Assembly (NCBI RefSeq): GCF_000002995.4
Contig: NW_025062479.1
Span: forward strand, 22,130,721 to 22,194,720
DNA length: 64,000 nucleotides
Reading direction: 5' to 3'
Source: Brugia malayi
Taxonomy: Eukaryota > Nematoda > Chromadorea > Rhabditida > Onchocercidae
The notes under the pieces are model-generated. The model ran no database searches. It was given only the letters and a program-made list of their open reading frames with translations, and was not told the DNA's origin. Below are positions 12,501 to 25,800 of the stretch, piece after piece (position 1 is the stretch's first letter; every line of letters begins with the position of its first letter). The position numbers and the translations under genes were made by a program.

Positions 12501-15500
12501 TCATTTAAGCATAAAAATATAATTTTATAATTCCATAAAAAAACTAAAAAAAAATTTTTTTTTTTTTTTCATAAAAATGCAATAATCTTATAAAATAATT
12601 TCTTTTTTTTTTCAATATACATATACGGTATTTATAAAAAAAAAAAAAAAAAAAAAAAAACCGTAATATATAATGAAAAAAAAAAAAAGGAAAATCTATA
12701 AATGATTTGTATCAAATTATCATAAAAGATATTATCTGTTATTTATGATCTATTTCCCTTACAGTATAAATTTTTCTATCATTTTTTAGTATGTTTTTTT
12801 TTAATTTCAAATTGAAAATAAAATTATAAATTTTAATTATAAAAAAAAAAATCTATGCATATATTAATTACATATCAAATTATCATAACAGATATTATCT
12901 GTTATTTATGATATATTTCTTTTACAGTGTAAATATTCCTATCATTTTTTAGTATGTTTCTTTTTTTTTTTTAAAGTTAAAATTTAAAATAAAATTATAA
13001 AATTTGAAATGTTTAACTAAGATATTCCATTGAATAGATGAAATATGATGAAAATATTATTAGTTAGTAAATAAATTATAATTGTTAATGAAACGATAAT
13101 TCGTTATTTGGTTGTGTATTAATCGTTATTCCATCTCTTTCAGTTCAGTAACATTTTTGCATATATTAATTACATTTCTCTGTAATATTACTACGATGAC
13201 TCACTCATTCACTCATTCATTCATTCATTCATTCATTCATTCACTCATCCATTCTTGCAATCAATTTATTCACCTGTCCCATTTCATTATGACCTAATTC
13301 AGTTTCATTTCTCTCATACGTATGTATCAATTTAGTAAGCGAAAATGACTCTCGCTAATGATACTTCATTAACTTACTTAAATTTTCATTTAAATTAAAA
13401 TTTAACTAAAATTTATATTTAATAATAGATATAAATTAAGTAAATTTTTTAATTATATATTTATAATAAAAACTTTTGTTTAGCTGTTTTTTTTTTCTTT
13501 TTCTTTCAGCTTATTTTCATATTTAATTAATTTTTTATGCTTTAGCTATAGTTTGATTTTCTATATATATATATATATATATTTTTTTTTTTTTTAAAAA
13601 TATGAATCAAGCATTTGCATATTTGTTTTAAATTCATAGAGATAATAATCAGAATTTAATTATAATTTTCAATATCATTTATATATGATATGCTCAGTTA
13701 TGAGCATTTTTTATTAATCGATTCATATATGAGAAAAACGGAACACATTTTAATCTTATAATTTGCCTTTTTTTTTTTTTTTTTTTTGTATAAAAACTAT
13801 TTCAAAAATATTTTTCATCTATTATAATGGTTGAATTTTTTGTTCATTTCACTTTCTTTTTAACAAATTTTTTGAAATATTTTTTGAGCAAAATTTTTGA
13901 ATGTAAAATTTGAATGAAATTTCAATGGAAATAAATTGCGGAACAACTTTTTATGCTTTCTAAAATGAATTAACTCATTGCTAAAGTTAAAGTATTTCTA
14001 AACTGGTTTCATCTTCCGTTACAAATATCTAAATGTAGTTTTATAGATGTGATTTTCCTATTAAACTTAATAAAATTCAATTCAATAAAGAGGCAATGTT
14101 ATGCAAATTTAGAAATCTCGATTGACCTTTGACTTACAGCTATTTTAAATTGATGTGTGTTAAATTGAGATTATTATGATGTGAAAGAATGAAATTCCAA
14201 ATGTGCAAACATGCACACTTATTTACTGTCATATAAATATCAATTGTTAGAAAATTTTTTTCATCTCATTCTTTTTCAACTTGTTAGCATTGAAAAATTT
14301 TTCTTTCAAAAAATTTCACGAAATTTCAATCTTTTTTTTTTTTTTTTTCATCTAAATAGCTAATTCTTTTAAGATTGGATGGCATTTTTTTTATTATTTA
14401 CTATAAATTCTTTTTTTTTTCATTCGAGAAAAAGTAATCTGAGGAAGTTAATAAAGTAAGAGAACTGTTAAATGCGAAGAAATGGGAAATTTAAGTAAGT
14501 AAAAGTAAATTTGTATAACACTATTCATAATGTGATCTTCTAGACTAAACTAGACTAGGCTAGATTAGACTAAACTAGACTGGGCTAGATTAGACTAGGC
14601 TAGCTTATGCTGATCATAAATTTCAGGTAAATATATAACTTGAAATATGAATTCTATTGTTGTTTAATTGAATTGTAAACATTATATTCATTCAATGAAA
14701 AAACAAAAAAAACAAATTATGATTGCTTTCATTTTTCATCAATTTATTTTATCAAAGAAAAAAAAAGGCCATTTTTAAAAGTTTATTTAAAAGAAATGCA
14801 TTTTATCATTTACATATACTTAAAATCCTAATTGAATAAAAAATTTTGACACTTAAAATAAATATTTTGCATAAATTTTCTTAAATATTTTGATAACTTT
14901 TGATTTATATCTATCTTTTCAAAGATATATCACAGAATAATTGAAGAGAAAATGTACAAATGTACGACCTTGAAAAGAATAAGATCATATCAATTATAAA
15001 TGTTACAAACTTCAGTCAACAACAATGTATATATTCAAACTAACTAATCAAATAAACATTAGCATTAGAAATTGATAAAAGATAGCATTGATATTTAATC
15101 ATTATGAGAAGAGCAGTGATTATATCAGTGATAATAATTTTAATGCAATTTTAGTATTCCCGTTAGTTTATTGTTTATTTGAAATTATTGCATTCTTTCA
15201 TGACGAAAATATCATCTATGTTAGAAAATTTCCATCCAAATATAGGTCAAGGTTAATTTTTTTTTTTCTTTCAGTTTTTTAAAAAGAAAAAACGTTCAAA
15301 AATTATTTTAATTCAGCGACAAGAAAAAAAAAAAGAGTTCAATTTCAAATTGTAATGATTAATTTATGGTCAAAAAAAAGTTTATGTTTTATTGCGTAAT
15401 TAATTTACAGAATTAATTTCTCTAACAACCATTTTATTGATAATGATATTTTCATTTAAAAGTACAATTTTTTAACTTATTCTTCTTTCTTTTTTTTCAC

Positions 15501-18500
15501 TTAAATTTTTGCAAATTTTGACTTCTTTTTTTTTTTTTTTTTTTGGAATGCTTAAGTAAAGTAATGCAACAGAATTATACAGAGATTTTTTTTTGCATTT
15601 AAATTTAAAGCTGAACGATCTTTTTGAAATATTTTAAATTCTTGTTTAAATATTACTCAATTCTTTTTAGTTTTATTTGATGAACTGTATTAACATCAAT
15701 GTCACATCAGTAAAAAGGATTTTGTGTTATCTAAAAGAAACATCACAACTTCTTAAATCTTTTTGATATTTCAATGTATAAAACTAGTTGCTTTAGTACT
15801 AAAATAACATAATGAACAAACAAACATTACAATTAAATACTGATTTAAAAAAAAAAAGAAAAAAAAAAAACTTTTCTTTAAATTCCACTAATTTCAATCT
15901 AATTAAAAAATTTTTTTTTCTTTGTTAAATGTTTGATAGAGTGTTTGTCACATGTGATTTTGTTTAAAAATTAAATTCATATGTCTCTGTAACATTGCTT
16001 ATTTGTTTAAAGTTATGTTTACTATTTAAAGTGTAAAAATTTTCTTTGAAATTTACGGAACAATATTGTAACATTTTTGATTAATCCAATATTTATCGGA
16101 ATTTCGACAAACTTATAACTTGTACAATCTCTTTTAATCGTTTTCCTACATTCACTCTTATTCAATCAAGAAGTGCTTGATGTCATCATCATCATCATCG
16201 ATATGTTCCGGTTATCGTTACCAAAATCAGAAGCCATTCTTGATGTTTCAAAAACCGCTTCAATTCACCTGGTTTAGCACAGCACTCAAAAATATAAGTA
16301 TGTTCTAATTAATCCTTTCTACTCTTCCTTTCGCCTATTATTATTATTATTATTATCATTATTATTTATATGAAACAATAACTGAATTTGCTGGAAAAAA
16401 AATCACCGGAAAATACCGGAAAAAATTTTTTTTTTTTTTGAAAATTATTTAAGAATAAAATTACAAATTTTTGAAATTATACACTTCGCTTACACAACTC
16501 TTTTTTGATCCATTTTAAATTCAACTACACTCCAATGTAACTTAATATTTCATCGATCATTTTCTCTGCTGCACAAATTTGAAAAGTATTAACATTTTTG
16601 AAAGTGTCTAAAAGTTAATAACTTGAAAATGAGAAGAAATAATAATACTTAATTCATATTTGCTACATAAGAATAAGTAAGCAAACAACATTATATGAGT
16701 ATTTTTGATGAATTTTTATTTGGAAATAAATTATGATTAAGATTTCAAATAAAATGTCTGGTAAAAACTCTCTCTCTCTCTTTGATATGTTGAAATATTC
16801 ATAGTATTAATTCATAATTATATTTGGAATTATTGGAAGTTTAATTTTTCTTATTTTTTAATTCTAATTCTACCAGTGAACATTTATTTCAGTTCCATCA
16901 AAGTCTTTTTTTTTTTCATGAATGAAATTGTAAAATTCAACAAGAAATAATCTATTTTTACTTTTTTTTTTTTTACTCATTACTCATTTCTATCTTTTTT
17001 CTAATCATCCAAATTTAATTCCGAATCTTTTCTGCATTTCTTCGAAAAATTTACTTTCATTCACATTTCGCACAATTTAAGGTGAAAGTCTCTTTTTTTT
17101 TTTTTTTTTTCTACCGTACAGAGTTTCCATTTTCAACAAACAGAAATGATAAAATTTATGAGGAAAATTAGAAAGGACTTTTTGAGATATCTGAAAATTA
17201 ATAACAAATAGAAAATGACATTACCACTTTTTACACTCATATTTTTGATTTATTTCAGAAGAAACGAACGATGATGGCTCTAAAGATGAAAAAGAAATGG
17301 AAGTAAATCGTACGGTAGCTACCGTATCATCATCATCATCCACTGATAATAGTAAATGTCCTGGTTCTGTAATGGAATTAAAATTAAATAATGAACAATC
17401 AGAATTAGTCAGAAATGGAAATGAATTGAAATTGAATGAGAGAGATTTACTCACTGATCAAAATGTTAGCTTAATGAGCAAAAGCTGTAACAATAAGGCA
17501 AATTTGGAAATTCATCGAAAAAGTTTAACTGCAATGTACTTGGAAAAGCAAAATTTGGAAAAGGAAGCAGATATGATGGATGAGTCACAAGAAGGATCAT
17601 GGAAGAATGAATTTTCAAATGTTAGAAATACTAAGGTTAGACAGATGAGTCATTTAAAATTTTCACTGCTTGTTTCTAAGTCTATATGAGAAGTAAAATT
17701 TTACATACTGTTATTGTAAATCTACAATCATTCCTAAATTTTCTAGCAATAGTTGAAAGATGACAAATTATTGAGATTGTGTAAGACAAATCTAATCTTG
17801 CTTTTGAAATTTTAATTTTTTTGTTTAATTCTACTATTTTCAAATGTTAAAAGCACTTTAGGACGAAGGACCAGTACGACAGTCATTGCTTAGTTTAGTT
17901 ATGGACGAAGATGTTCCAGAATTAATGGAAGCAATGGCTGAAAAGGTTTCATTTTATGTGATATCATTTAACTAATCAGCAAAAATTTTAGTTCATCAAA
18001 ATCAAATTTAATTTTTCAGTTAGAATTCGTATTTGAAGATCTCACGCCATCTGTATCCACTGCTAGCGAAGGAATATTGCGCAATTCAGCGAAACGTACA
18101 CGTTCACGTTCACGTCCAAGGGTTAATAATTGTAGTTTTTTATAAATTATTAGCATTATAAATGTAAAATGATGAATATGATAAATTTTAAACATAGTTT
18201 TAATAATTTCAATTTCAATTCATAATGAAGCATAATTAAAAATTTTGATGATAAAATTTAGTAATGATTTGCGAGAATTTAAAATGAATAAAAAATATAA
18301 GTTAAATTTATAGGAAGCAAAGCTAGGATTTCATTCTTCGTCACCAACAGTTTTCACATATCCAAATGAAGAATCAGCTGTTGAAAAAGCACAATGGGAT
18401 GAAGGAGAACAGATCACTTTTACTGTTTATCGAGAACTCTGCCAAGGGTTCTCATTTAATTTGTTGACAGAGAGATAATTAGATCGGCAAATCTTTCTTT

Positions 18501-19182
18501 GATCTTTTTATTTTAATTCTCATTCATTCATTTATTCCAGAAAAAAAGAACACTCAATGGAGGAAACTAACAAATTTCATCAAAGTTTTGTAAAGCCATC
18601 ACAAATAACTGCAAGTAATACAGAATTATCATTTATAAGAAGTAAGTTCCACATTTTTTTCAGCAAAATTCCTATTAAATTGTTAAAGATTGATATTCTG
18701 TTCAGTTAATTTATGCTATAGAAAGTAAATATATGTAAAAGGAAAATACCGCTTTTTGGTTTCCTATAAAAACTAAAACAAACAAAGATTAAAAGGAAAT
18801 CAAAAAGAATGATCAAACTTAGTTCATCCCATTTGATTACTTTATATTTTAACTTCTAAGCTAACATTTCATATCATTTTTTTATTATTAAAAATAAATA
18901 TAACTTGACTTTCAACCAAAAATAAATATAAGTTGATTTTCAACTGTAATTCAAAAAATTTTCCAGCAGCAACATTAATGGAGGAACCATCAATGGCGGA
19001 AAGTTTACTAGGTGTCACGGGTCGTATCTCATACAACAGTACTCCCATTGATTTAGCTCGATTTAATAAAAATACAGCAGTGTAAGTATTATTAGTTTCA
19101 CATAGATGCAATAATTATTTTTTATAATAGATCAAAAGTTATTACTAAAATATGTTTCAGATCATTGATAGCCGGTAAATGA
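6600..19182 (+). CDS. Large charged, Ser-rich protein of unknown family (3' part of gene)
   Basis: I do not recognise this protein. About 14 exons can be chained by matching intron phases: 6600-6773, 6916-7009, 7326-7481, about 7591-7698, 7896-8000, 8335-8456, 9286-9463, 9782-9877, 17259-17635, 17863-17945, 18020-18120, 18314-18449, 18541-18641 and 18966-19081. A short last exon ends at TGA 19180-19182. The first readable exon begins in mid-codon with YGPGVVQKLCARFLQLS and RSPRFKRRKASS, so the true start is missing. Later parts are acidic, lysine-rich and serine-rich. One segment (EIHRLLKKFSTIREQRAKK) looks like coiled coil, and there is an RTRSRSRPR basic patch. The C-terminal part contains SPTVFTYPNEESAVEKAQ and TGRISYNSTPIDLARFNKN. 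No catalytic domain or membrane segment is visible. A cytoskeletal or scaffold role would fit the composition, but that is a guess. Confidence 0.6.
12711..13010. repeat. Tandem duplication, about 163-bp period, two copies
   Basis: The stretch beginning at 12711 (ATCAAATTATCATAA...) recurs at 12874 with few changes. The similarity continues through a poly-T tract and an AAAATAAAATTATAAA tail in both copies. It sits in the large intron and has no reading frame. Confidence 0.8.
13200..13252. repeat. (CATT)n microsatellite
   Basis: About a dozen CATT/CACT units in a row. They create a spurious Ser/Phe/Ile/His-rich reading frame. Confidence 0.9.
14541..14605. repeat. TAGACTAGGC-type short minisatellite
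   Basis: Imperfect tandem decamers such as TAGACTAAAC, TAGACTAGGC and TAGATTAGAC form a block of about 65 bp in the large intron. Confidence 0.8.
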
Positions 19183-19922
19183 ATTTACTATCACTAGGAA
19201 ATACCGTCATCCAATCTTCTGTTTTTTGTAAATGATAATATCCCGGAATATCTCTGTGCTACATGTTTAAAAAAAAAAAAAAAAAAAAAAAAGCCATTAT
19301 AAGAATTTATAATTTATTTTCACAATGCCAGTTATGATCATATAACATTGACTGTTATCAAGTACCTCTTCATGACTTATTACTTGTTTGATTATGTATA
19401 ATTAGTTATGAATAAATATAGCCATTTTCCCAGTGATGCTCTCAAATATATGCCTAAAAAAGTTTAAAATGCTCAATATATAACTTTAGAAAAAATATAA
19501 TTGCATGAACAGAAAGTAATTTGAATTTTATGAAATGCTTTGATAAAAAATTAAGTGCCGAAAATAATTTAGAAGTAAACAAGCAATGAATTCAATTATT
19601 TATTGCCGACGAAAGAAAAGTTCATTGGATTTAATAAATTACAACACTTTTTTTTTTTAAACTAAAGAACTGTTTAACAATTTATAAAAAATAGTATATA
19701 GCAATAAAGCTATGAATCATAGCATGAACAGTTTTAAATGGACTAGAAAAAACAAAAAAAAATTTTATTACTCCATCATTTCAATTAGTAAAAAGGTATA
19801 ACATGAAATGAAAAAAACAAATTATTTTCGCAAGTGTTTGTCTAATTGATTGCTCCATTACTGGTAACATTTATAGACCAAGTAATCACTTAATACAGTT
19901 TTCTGGTTCGTTCTGTACTGAA

Positions 19923-19955
<33 letters not shown>

Positions 19956-20487
19956 AAAGAGAGCTTTTTCGTATAAAGGATGACACCAAACATATAAAGA
20001 CAATAGGCTATTTATAGGCTTCTTTTTCCTGAGATTCAATCAAACTGATTAAATTAGTTCACTAGCACTAATTTTAGTATGATTCAAATTCAGCACTGAA
20101 CTAGAATTTGAAAATGTTTTAATAGTACGTTATTAGCGAGGGTACCAGTAGCGCAACAATACAGATATAATATCATTTATTATCGATAGTAATCAAATTT
20201 TAGCCTTTAGAAGCGATTAGCATTTTCAGCAATTATTTGAAGAAAAGTTACGAACTGAATTAGTTCCTGCGATTGATTTTCTCATATTCTTAGTAAAGAA
20301 AAGAAAAAAAAAAAAAAAAAACCAATTAAAAATTAACTTTGTTTTTATTTTAGTACCATCCATTAAAACACTAAAGCTACAATTACTTATTTGTAAAGTA
20401 GTCCCATTTTGTTCATCTCTCATACGAACCAAATTAGACTTGTTTTCAATAAATTTTTCCCAACTAAATTTAATAAATAATTGAACT
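19183..20487. other. Convergent intergenic region
   Basis: Non-coding space between the 3' ends of the unknown plus-strand gene and the minus-strand TADA1-like gene. It contains poly-A runs and AATAAA-type strings. No gene is seen. Confidence 0.6.
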
Positions 20488-21715
20488 TTAAAACAGAATC
20501 TTCCTTTGGAAAGCCAACTGAACTAACCTTTCCACCAGTTGTTGTCGAATCGAACTATTTATAAATCTACAATTTACCTGAAACAATGATTATTTTTAGT
20601 GCGTAAAAAACTAAGAAAGCATACAAAAAGCTTCGGTTATTACAAATTAATTCATTAGTTAATTTTAGAGAAAATTACCCGCAAAGCGTCTGCAATATCT
20701 GCAATACACAGTGGTGTCCTCATGGATAATGCAACATAAGAGTCAGTAAGGCTATCACTTTCGGTTCTGAAATAAACCTTTAATCCTTTTTTTATCAAAA
20801 CTTTAGAACTGAAACATGATATCCCACATAAAAAAGAATGAAATTACCGTCTTTTACGAGCACCAAACATATGGCATATTCCAGTGCTATTCATCAGATG
20901 GCTTCTTTTCATTTTTAAACCTTCTTCCAATATATTTTTCAAAAGCGTCTGGAATAATAATACATTATTACAGGATAAACTAATGGCATGAGTACTTTCA
21001 TAGTATGAAACTGTATCAGTAAAGATAGCAAGCTGTTACTAATAAACGATATACCTTCGATGCATCAAGTAATAAATCACAAAGATCGTCATTACACTTC
21101 TGCCATTTGAGTTCATTTTTTGAGATTATGAATGACAGTCGTTTTCTTATCTGAAACCACACTTACCGAAGAATCTGCGAGAACCGAAAAAAAGATTTAT
21201 GATATTTTACTGTACTAACTTATGAAAATATGACTTAGGAACAAAACTTCAATATACAAATTCAAAAACTATCAGAATATTCAAGAAAAAATTCCCCGTA
21301 AAATTTTGTAGTAAAGATAACTACTAAGACGTAAGGCTTCTACAAAATAAGATAGTACCTAATTTATTCACTAATACAAAGAAAGAAAAAAAAAGTAGAC
21401 AGATCCTGAATGACACTTATCAGAATACATTAAAATGAAGCAAATTTATCACATAAGAATAACGTAAATAAACCTTTTCTCTTGACCAATCCCATATTCG
21501 CTCATCTCTATCTGCTTCTGAAAGCATACTAGATCGTTGCTGAAAAAAATTAATCGAATCGATATACAAATATACTGGAAGAAAGAATTGATTTTTTTAG
21601 AATACAATGTGATGACAATTTAATCAAAACTACTCACCCCAAATTCATTGGCAAAATTTATAAAACTCTCATCGATTAAACGTCTTTTCTTATTCACCAA
21701 TTTTCCACAGTCCAT
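20488..21715 (-). CDS. TADA1-like protein, probable SAGA complex subunit
   Basis: Six exons join in phase: 21638-21715, 21474-21539, about 21057-21152, 20849-20950, 20680-20767 and 20488-20576. They encode about 172 aa from ATG at 21715 to TAA. The middle (DDLCDLLLDASKTLLKNIL followed by a basic stretch) and the C-terminus (TPLCIADIADAL, then a helix with QQLVERLVQLA) match the order of the histone-fold-like region and tail of TADA1/Hfi1 as I know it. In that family the helix ends in repeated basic residues and a later segment reads M-x-D-L-x-E-A-L. TADA1 is a core component of the SAGA histone acetyltransferase coactivator. The human protein is about twice as long, and its extra N-terminal helix domain is not seen here. 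The similarity is weak and judged by eye; an unrelated histone-fold protein is the main alternative. No other gene lies between it and the end of rme-6. Confidence 0.5.
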
Positions 21716-22274
21716 ATTAAATTCACTTGCAATGATCCCTCCTGATCATCTTAAATAAACCACATGAAGAAAATGAAGAGAAATATTAAAGTAAAAGTAA
21801 ACGAAAACGCACATTAATTGAAATGCGCTATTTTTTTTGGAAATTAAACAATAAAAAATTTTCAGAGATGAGCAATCAGAACTAATAAATGATTATTCGC
21901 ATGAATGCTGTCACAGGTAATAATTGTATTGGTTAAATACAAGCATATATGGATCAAATTGATTCATTCACGATTATCATTAACTAGAAAGTTCTTAGAT
22001 CAATCTAAGAGGTATGATATAATTTCATCTCATGTGCTACATCTCATCTTGTAGCAACTATCTTCAGATGAAAAAATGTCAAATTTCCACTTCTGAAGGA
22101 AAATTTCTATGAACGAAGACAGAACGTACAGTTTTTATTTAATAGGAAATGTAAATTATGCAATTATTGCAAATTGCGCTCACAGCCCAATACATTAATT
22201 CAAGAGTGAACTACAAATGATTGAATAGTGTAAAAAACGATCACACTGCTTGAGTGGACTACAAATGATTGAAT

Positions 22275-22319
<45 letters not shown>

Positions 22320-22808
22320 GATTCACTAAATTACAAATTTCGAAGCTTGAATAATACTAAATTAAAAATATGACAGAAATAATACTAAATAAAAAATATG
22401 ACAGAAATAGAACAAACAGTGCAAATACGAATCATATATGAAGTATACAAGGACTAAAATCGAAAATTATCGATGATTCCATAAAAATATATTGTTATAT
22501 CTATCAATAGGACAAAGTAGACCAGAATGAAAGTTGCTAAATAAATTCAAAGCAGGATGACTACAAAGAATAAATTAAAGCGAGACTGTGCCGAACAATC
22601 ATCGCTTAATAACAAGGCCATTGACTATACCATGACAAGAAGATAGAAAAAGAATAATTAAACTATGAATAAGAATCATATATGAAGTGTACAAGGACCA
22701 TAACATAATGAAATAGGTCTAAAATGAGCCAAAAATAAATGAAGCATCCAAATGCAAAAGTTGCGGGAATTTAATATTGTAAAAACTATTCCATTCATTA
22801 TTACTAAA
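21716..22808. other. Intergenic region rich in short repeats
   Basis: No gene is seen between the rme-6 stop and the TADA1-like start. It holds a 48-bp-period duplication (22206 and 22254), a 41-base poly-A, a short duplication near 22350-22408, and two copies of an ATCATATATGAAG-type string near 22430 and 22676. Confidence 0.6.
22206..22318. repeat. 48-bp duplication ending in a 41-base poly-A
   Basis: CTACAAATGATTGAATAGT occurs at about 22211 and again at about 22259. The second copy runs directly into an uninterrupted A tract (22278-22318), the longest homopolymer noticed in the window. Confidence 0.85.
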
Positions 22809-25800
22809 TTACAGATTTTGACTTAACAAGGTTTTAATGAATTCTACTGCACTAGTGAACTGAGTCCACCAATATGCTTCTATGCCTGATATTTGGTTTG
22901 CATAAAATGCGCCAATATACTGGATATTCGATAGAAGAGCCAGTGGATTTGCCTGAAAATAAACTTATGTAATAAATATCTCAGTTGAACTCGAAAGTTA
23001 TGACAGTAATTTTCGTCTTCTTCATAGAATTCTCATTCAAGTTATTATGCAAAAGCTATTATTCACACATTTTCTTGAAAGTTCGAAGGTCAAAAATATT
23101 ACGTTAAGCAAACATGTCTCCAGTTTCTTAATCAATTAACGAACAGACACTCTCCAACTCAGTCTTCCTCATAAAAAGAATTGGATGATAGAAGGCTATT
23201 ATCCTTACTTCTATTCTTTAATTATGTCATCTTTGTTGATGTTGTTTTACTTTATTTTATTTTACAAGCTGCAACAATAAAGCTGAAAAAATCCTGCCTG
23301 AATAAGAACGTAAACAAGAACAGGAGTAATATCATCAGCCGAAGCTGCTCCTCTCTCAGATGCAAGAATAATGAGATTTTCGATTGTTTCACAGCATCTA
23401 ACAATACAGGCCATTTTATCTCGTGGTGATTTGTATGCATTTATAATTCCAATTTCTGCTTGCGCAGATGGCCACGGACATTCACCACGTAATCTCTGAA
23501 AAATAAACATATACAGAGAATATTATGTTTTTTAGTATCAATTAAAAACATTTAAAAGCTCAAGACTGTAGAAAATTAAATTACAAATTCATACGCTACA
23601 AATGGAAGCAGTTTTTTTTTTTTTTTATTTTTTAAATAACGATTACCAGTACTCATGCATCCAAGACAAGATCCGAAAAAAAAAGAGAGGAAATATAAAC
23701 AAATTTTACCACTGATATCCGCAACTGAGGATGGTCAGGATTAATTTCTGCTGCTAATTTTTGCACTGATTTGTGGAAAACACTGAAATACCAGTGAAAG
23801 TCAATCCAACATCAAAGTGAATTACTGTTAGATGAGCAAAGAAGTAGCATTAAGCTTAAAACATTGAAAAATCTAGCGTTGAGTTCTTTTTAATAATATC
23901 TGCAATATGAAATAACCATTTTAACAGAAAGAAACCTGTCTCTGCTTTGGTCGGCTTCACCATTTGGATAAAGTGCATACACATAGAGCTGGGCCATTAA
24001 TGAACGTTCAACACTCTTTTTTACAAATGAGATTCTTTCTGCATTTGCAAAACGCCACATCTTCTCACGTGGTAAGCATTCATATAATGAATTTAAGGCA
24101 CGCTCCATTATATCCGTCCTTTCATCCTATAGCAATTTGGAATTTTTTCCAATGAGCATTAAATACCAACAAAGATGTTTAACAGAAATAACAATGAGTT
24201 AATTATACATACCTGAGCTTTCAGAGTTTGAAATTCAGCAATAAACCTTCGTAACTGCAAGTCACGCTCTTCCAGATAAAATCGAACGAGCATATCCACT
24301 AAGCACTCACCAATCAGTAATTTCTCTCTGCAATCCAACAGAATGGCATCATTGTCCCTTTCCAATGCCTTAAATACCACCAGCATCGCTGTGGTGATTA
24401 CTGCTAACTAAGATACCTCTCTAGGTTATTTATTTCAAAAGCATCCGCAGCACACTTTTGTTTTATACGTTCGTATTGTTGACAGGGTTAGCACACTCAA
24501 ACCAGAACCAATTCTCCAGCAACAACTTGATTTAAGCTTACAACAAACAAGATTAAAGTCCTAATATAAATAATATACCTTTGAAGACGAATAGCTAATT
24601 TTTCTAGATTAGAGCGCAGCTGAAGTAGGCTGAGACGAGACTGCTGTAAATAAAGCATATATGCTGTCCGCTTTCGGTGCTCTCCCTTCAGGGCTCTTAA
24701 GAGTTTTCTAACTCTAAAAAAGAAAAAAAAAAAAGCTTTCCACAGAAAAATGAACATACTTTCTTCCATTCCAAATGAGAAAAAGACTGGTAGTAATGCC
24801 GGAATGAGGAAGAGCTGATATAATTTGAAGTGCTGCTATTCATTTTATATTTTTCGAATTTGTACTTTCAGGATATTGGAAGCTTTTTTTCAAAATAAGT
24901 GGAAAAGTGAGCATAAAAGTCATTCATTCAAATAAGTCAAATCAAAATTGAACAAAATTTTCAAATAAAACGTGTCTAACTTACGCTCTGTCATCGAATG
25001 CAACTAAGCAGCGCATAACTTCACGAATTTGTGCACAGAGAGTCTTGTCTTGGCCATTAATGCTTTCTGCCAACAAAATCTGCAGAAATTCTGTCAACTG
25101 CCGTGCATCAGTTTTTCCACTACAATAAGCAAATAGCATTAGGCAATCATTATAAACACTGTAAATTGTCAAATAAAACTTTAAATCATCACCTCATCCT
25201 CATTTTGGATCTGCGTAGAGCACTTTCACTCCCAACAGAAGATACACCAGGTAAAGAAGCTACTGAACTCAATACCAAACGTAATTTTCGTTTTACATCA
25301 ACAAAAGCACGACACTGAGTAAGATTATCAGGATCGTAGTACAACTCAGAATCTTCAGATGTCTTTTCATTTTCCCCCTGAAGTTTTGAAAGTAAATGCA
25401 AACTTGAGTCATTGTTCAATTTTCTTATTCACCACACTATTCCTGAAGCGAAAAAAGCATAAAATCTTAAATTAAAAAGTACCTTTGCCGTTTGTTGACT
25501 ATTTTCATCCAAAAATTGGTTATTACCCTCAGCTGAATACAAAAGCACTGCTTTTCCTTTATATTTATCTAGAATTTCATTTGCTGTTCGCTTGCTCAGA
25601 TCTGCGGCAGTGTTCAGTTCATCAAGAGAATGACTTTCAGCAAATCGGCCAACTCCCGTGCCTAAAATCTACTCATGTATAAAATCTGATTAAAAACACA
25701 TAAATTCCATCTGGCTTTATTTAATTTTCCGTTGAAAAAATCTGCACTACTAACATTGAAAACAGCTTACCAAAAGATGCCGCGGAAGAATCTCTTCCAT

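Larger units (their letters stand above)
9878..17258 (+). other. About 7.4 kb intron of the unknown plus-strand gene
   Basis: Between the exon ending at 9877 (phase 1) and the exon starting at 17259 (phase 1) I find no further exon of good quality. The stretch holds many poly-A and poly-T runs, a 163-bp tandem duplication, a CATT microsatellite and a short minisatellite. An unseen small exon cannot be excluded. Confidence 0.5.

Noticed and set aside
13112..13297. Open frame rich in Ser, Phe, Ile and His
   Set aside because: It is produced by the CATT microsatellite.
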